A model generated the notes under the pieces. It saw only the letters and a program-made list of their open reading frames with translations, did not search any database and was not told where the DNA came from. 64,000 bases of DNA from Anaerolineae bacterium (GTDB taxonomy: Bacteria > Chloroflexota > Anaerolineae > 4572-78 > J111): assembly GCA_023382535.1 (NCBI GenBank), contig JAHDWA010000044.1:22540-86539 (forward strand). The letters are read 5' to 3'. Below, in pieces: positions 62,065 to 64,000 of this stretch (position 1 is the stretch's first letter; the number at the start of each line of letters is the position of its first letter). Both the position numbers and the translations under genes were made by a program.

Positions 62065-62147
62065 TTTACCGCAGAGAACGCGGAGTCCACAGAGATTTTA
62101 ACAAGAAAACCCTTTGCGCGCTTCGCGTCTGCGCACTCGGCGGTAAA
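62065..62147. repeat. Imperfect long inverted repeat (ACCGCAGAGAACGC type)
   Basis: Begins TTTACCGCAGAGAACGCGGA and ends with GCGGTAAA, which pairs with the beginning; inside, CTTTGCGCGCTTCGCG-like units mirror AGAACGCGGAG imperfectly. Sequences of the pattern ACCGCAGAGAACGC...CTTTGCGTCTTTGCGGT are widespread intergenic repeats in environmental bacteria. It lies in the 368-base gap between the MoxR-operon promoter and the beta-helix gene; the rest of that gap shows nothing recognisable. Confidence 0.6.
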
Positions 62148-62238
62148 AATAGGGGACTTGAACGATTGTCCGTATTGATTACTTGACCAAAAGTTGTAGG
62201 TGAGCAGGTCAAACTTAAAGCGTGACCTGCCGGGCTTT

Positions 62239-63963
62239 CTACTTTATCACTGTCGGCAGGTAAACCTTGAATGAAGCAGCCGCCGTATCGTTGTCCTCGA
62301 TCTGCAAGCCCGCGCTGCTTGGCACACCGATGACGGCATTGCCGAGAGAAGACAGGGTCAGGCTGATGGTTTCGCTTGGCTCGACCTGGGTATCATTGAT
62401 AACAGCAATCGGCACAGTCTGGCTGGCCACACCGCTGCCAAAGGTGATCGTCTTGGGGAAACCGGCGCTGCTGTAATCGGTTCCAGCGGTGGCCGTTCCG
62501 CCGCTGAGGCTGACCTGGACCTGCGAGGCATTGGCGAGGTTGCCGATGCGGGTTAGGATGACACTCTGGCTCGTCCCGATACTTTCGGTAGTAGTGTAGA
62601 CAGCCTGGGTAAATTGAACGGTCGGCGCATCCAGTGGGTTCACGGTCTGCCCGTTTGTCAGCGAGCCGCTGCTGGTATTGAAACTGGCGTCGCCGCTGTA
62701 GTTGGCGCTGATGGTATGGTTGCCTACAGCCAGGCTGGAAGTGGAGAATGTCGCTTGTCCTCCAGCCAAAGCTACCGGTGATTGCGGTGTCCCGTCCACT
62801 ACAAAGATTAGGCTGCCGGCCGGTGTGCCTGCATTGGAGGTCACAATTGCAGTGAAAGTGACCGTCTGTCCGAACAATGACGGATTGGCCGAGGACGCAA
62901 TAATCACCGCCGGTGTAGCCTTGGTGTTGGTCAAACTAAAGTTGACGGAATTCGTCCCTTTAGCATTGGCGGCCACGTTGTAAGGGCCACCCACCACGTT
63001 ATTGGCTGTCATGGCAGCCGAGGCTGCACTGCCGGAAATAACAGCCGTGACGCTGACCGGGTTGGTGCTGGCCCCGCTGCCGGGTCCGGTAAACGTGATG
63101 AACCCTCCACTCATAGGTTCCCCGGCGCTGCTGGTGACGGTCACTCCAAGGGGTGTACTAAATGGGCTGCCTATCGGGGTAGACTGATTATGACCGCCGT
63201 TCCTGGTCAGCGTAAACCCGCGCGACTCAAACGCGCCGATGTCGCACTGGCCCTGCTGCGGACGGGCAATGCCGCGCTGGTCGGTGGTGAGACAACTTGT
63301 GTTATTTCCGGCATTGATCGCAGGTGAGCCGGGCAGGAGGGCGTGCGTGGGCGTCGAACCGCCATTGTTAGCCAGCGGGCCAAGGAACGGGTCGCCGGAG
63401 AACGTGGGACTACAACTACCGTCTTCGATCAAGTTATTAAGATTTGTAGTAATGGTGCCGCCATTATAACAATCTCCTCCGCTGACGTTATTAGCGATAA
63501 GATTGTTGCGTAGATGGAGTATACTGGTGCTGTAGATATTATGGAGACCACCACCATATCGAGTGGATGAGTTTCCATTAAGAGTACTATTGTTAAGGAT
63601 CAGAGTTCCCCCGTTATCAATACCACCACCATCATAATAGGTTGAGTTGCTACTGAAAGTGCTATTATCAATTGTTGATACCCCTGTAGTATAGAGACCA
63701 CCACCATATCGAGTGGATGAGTTTCCATTAAGAGTACTATTGTTAAGGATCAGAGTTCCCCCGTTATCAATACCACCACCCTGCTCCGCTGAGTTGCTGC
63801 TAAAGATGCTATTGTTAACGTCCAATGTACCACGGTTGTCAATCCCACCGCCTGCATAAGCTTGAGCAATATTGTTACTGAAAGTACTATTATTGACTGT
63901 CAAAGTATTTCTATTAAAGATACCGCCCCCACTAAAGGCAAAGTTACTAGGTTCTTTTGACAT
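62239..63963 (-). CDS. Secreted beta-helix / Ig-like / Calx-beta protein, N-terminus apparently missing
   Basis: 574 residues from ATG 63963. Residues 1-150 are right-handed beta-helix turns (GGGIDNRGTLDVNNS-like, repeated every ~25 residues). A choice-of-anchor region follows (LLPGSPAINAGNNTSC, DQRGIARPQQGQCDIGAFES), then an Ig-like domain, a second Ig-like domain with VDGTPQSPVALAGGQATF and HTISANYSGDASF, and a Calx-beta domain (SVILTRIGNLANASQVQVSLSGGTATAGTDY). The tail is FKVYLPTVIK. No signal peptide precedes the helix and an in-frame TAG lies 15 bases before the ATG, so the real 5' part is either in another frame (frameshift) or beyond the window. Likely an exported adhesin or cell-surface protein; substrate unknown. 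Confidence 0.8.
   Translation of the reverse strand: MSKEPSNFAFSGGGIFNRNTLTVNNSTFSNNIAQAYAGGGIDNRGTLDVNNSIFSSNSAEQGGGIDNGGTLILNNSTLNGNSSTRYGGGLYTTGVSTIDNSTFSSNSTYYDGGGIDNGGTLILNNSTLNGNSSTRYGGGLHNIYSTSILHLRNNLIANNVSGGDCYNGGTITTNLNNLIEDGSCSPTFSGDPFLGPLANNGGSTPTHALLPGSPAINAGNNTSCLTTDQRGIARPQQGQCDIGAFESRGFTLTRNGGHNQSTPIGSPFSTPLGVTVTSSAGEPMSGGFITFTGPGSGASTNPVSVTAVISGSAASAAMTANNVVGGPYNVAANAKGTNSVNFSLTNTKATPAVIIASSANPSLFGQTVTFTAIVTSNAGTPAGSLIFVVDGTPQSPVALAGGQATFSTSSLAVGNHTISANYSGDASFNTSSGSLTNGQTVNPLDAPTVQFTQAVYTTTESIGTSQSVILTRIGNLANASQVQVSLSGGTATAGTDYSSAGFPKTITFGSGVASQTVPIAVINDTQVEPSETISLTLSSLGNAVIGVPSSAGLQIEDNDTAAASFKVYLPTVIK
63544..63630 (-). repeat. Intragenic exact repeat, copy 1
   Basis: Identical over 87 bases to 63694-63780, offset 150 bases (exactly 50 codons), inside the beta-helix region of the 62239 gene. 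Encodes GGIDNGGTLILNNSTLNGNS and flanking residues. Confidence 0.9.
63694..63780 (-). repeat. Intragenic exact repeat, copy 2
   Basis: Second copy of the 87-base unit at 63544-63630. The two copies differ from the other beta-helix turns, so this 50-residue duplication is recent. Confidence 0.9.
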
Positions 63964-64000
63964 TTGACAAGCAGGCTATCCTTATTCTTGAAAGAGAGAA

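Noticed and set aside
62239..62270. Sortase sorting signal (LPTV) at the C-terminus of the beta-helix protein
   Set aside because: No Gly at the cleavage position, no following membrane helix and no basic tail; the protein ends three residues later.

Overview
The window looks like one contig of a free-living, probably uncultured bacterium. The best guess is Chloroflexota (Anaerolineae-like). This rests on gene content (BtpA-family protein, ResB, MoxR/DUF58/VWA operon with an ABC-2 exporter, sortase, multi-PAS GGDEF protein), on a secreted beta-helix protein ending in a short YLPxVxx-type tail, and on many inverted heptamer-type intergenic repeats. The taxonomic call is inference; no rRNA gene is present. 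There is no CRISPR array, transposase, integrase or phage gene.

Layout. 1-3591 (+): 3' end of a gene built from near-identical 40-residue WD40-like repeats, then a soluble transhydrogenase (sthA) overlapping a BtpA-family gene. 3651-4139 (-): cyclophilin. 4222-30803 (-): a 26.6 kb surface-polysaccharide locus of 23 genes read leftward. It begins with an EPS-type winged-helix regulator beside a palindromic operator and ends with a UDP-HexNAc 6-dehydrogenase. It holds five GT4 glycosyltransferases, three SAM methyltransferases, two FkbM methyltransferases, a Wzx flippase, a Wzy-type polymerase fused to TPRs, three SDR/dehydrogenase sugar enzymes, a WbpB/E/D-like set for a diacetamido-uronic acid, a second DegT aminotransferase, a lone E1 alpha/beta ketoacid-dehydrogenase pair, and an SGNH hydrolase gene broken by a frameshift in a 7-base homopolymer. 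No initiating phosphoglycosyltransferase, no Wzz/Wzc and no 2-epimerase (WbpI) is in the window.

31054-33937 (-): epimerase, ResB-like protein, minimal zincin, tRNA-Thr(CGU) with a consensus promoter. 34249-35904 (+): pyrG behind a leader hairpin. 35993-43468: VOC protein, two class III aminotransferases, a 5xPAS-GAF-GGDEF cyclase divergent from a GH-A clan lipoprotein, and rocD with a candidate operator. 43694-48577 (+): uvrA, a sortase, udk.

48595-61870 (-): an eight-gene operon (secreted/membrane protein, ABC ATPase, ABC-2 permease, Q/G-rich membrane protein, MoxR ATPase, DUF58, BatA-like VWA, double-VWA protein) read from a TGCTATAAT promoter. 62239-63963 (-): a beta-helix/Ig/Calx-beta secreted protein whose N-terminus seems to be missing.

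The most unusual signal is a family of short repeat elements: tandem 7-8 bp units around a 19-21 bp core. One copy lies in a 5' leader and three lie inside open reading frames of the MoxR operon without breaking them. The core is read in two different frames in different genes, so it is a DNA-level element tolerated by proteins, comparable in concept to the palindromic elements inside Rickettsia genes.
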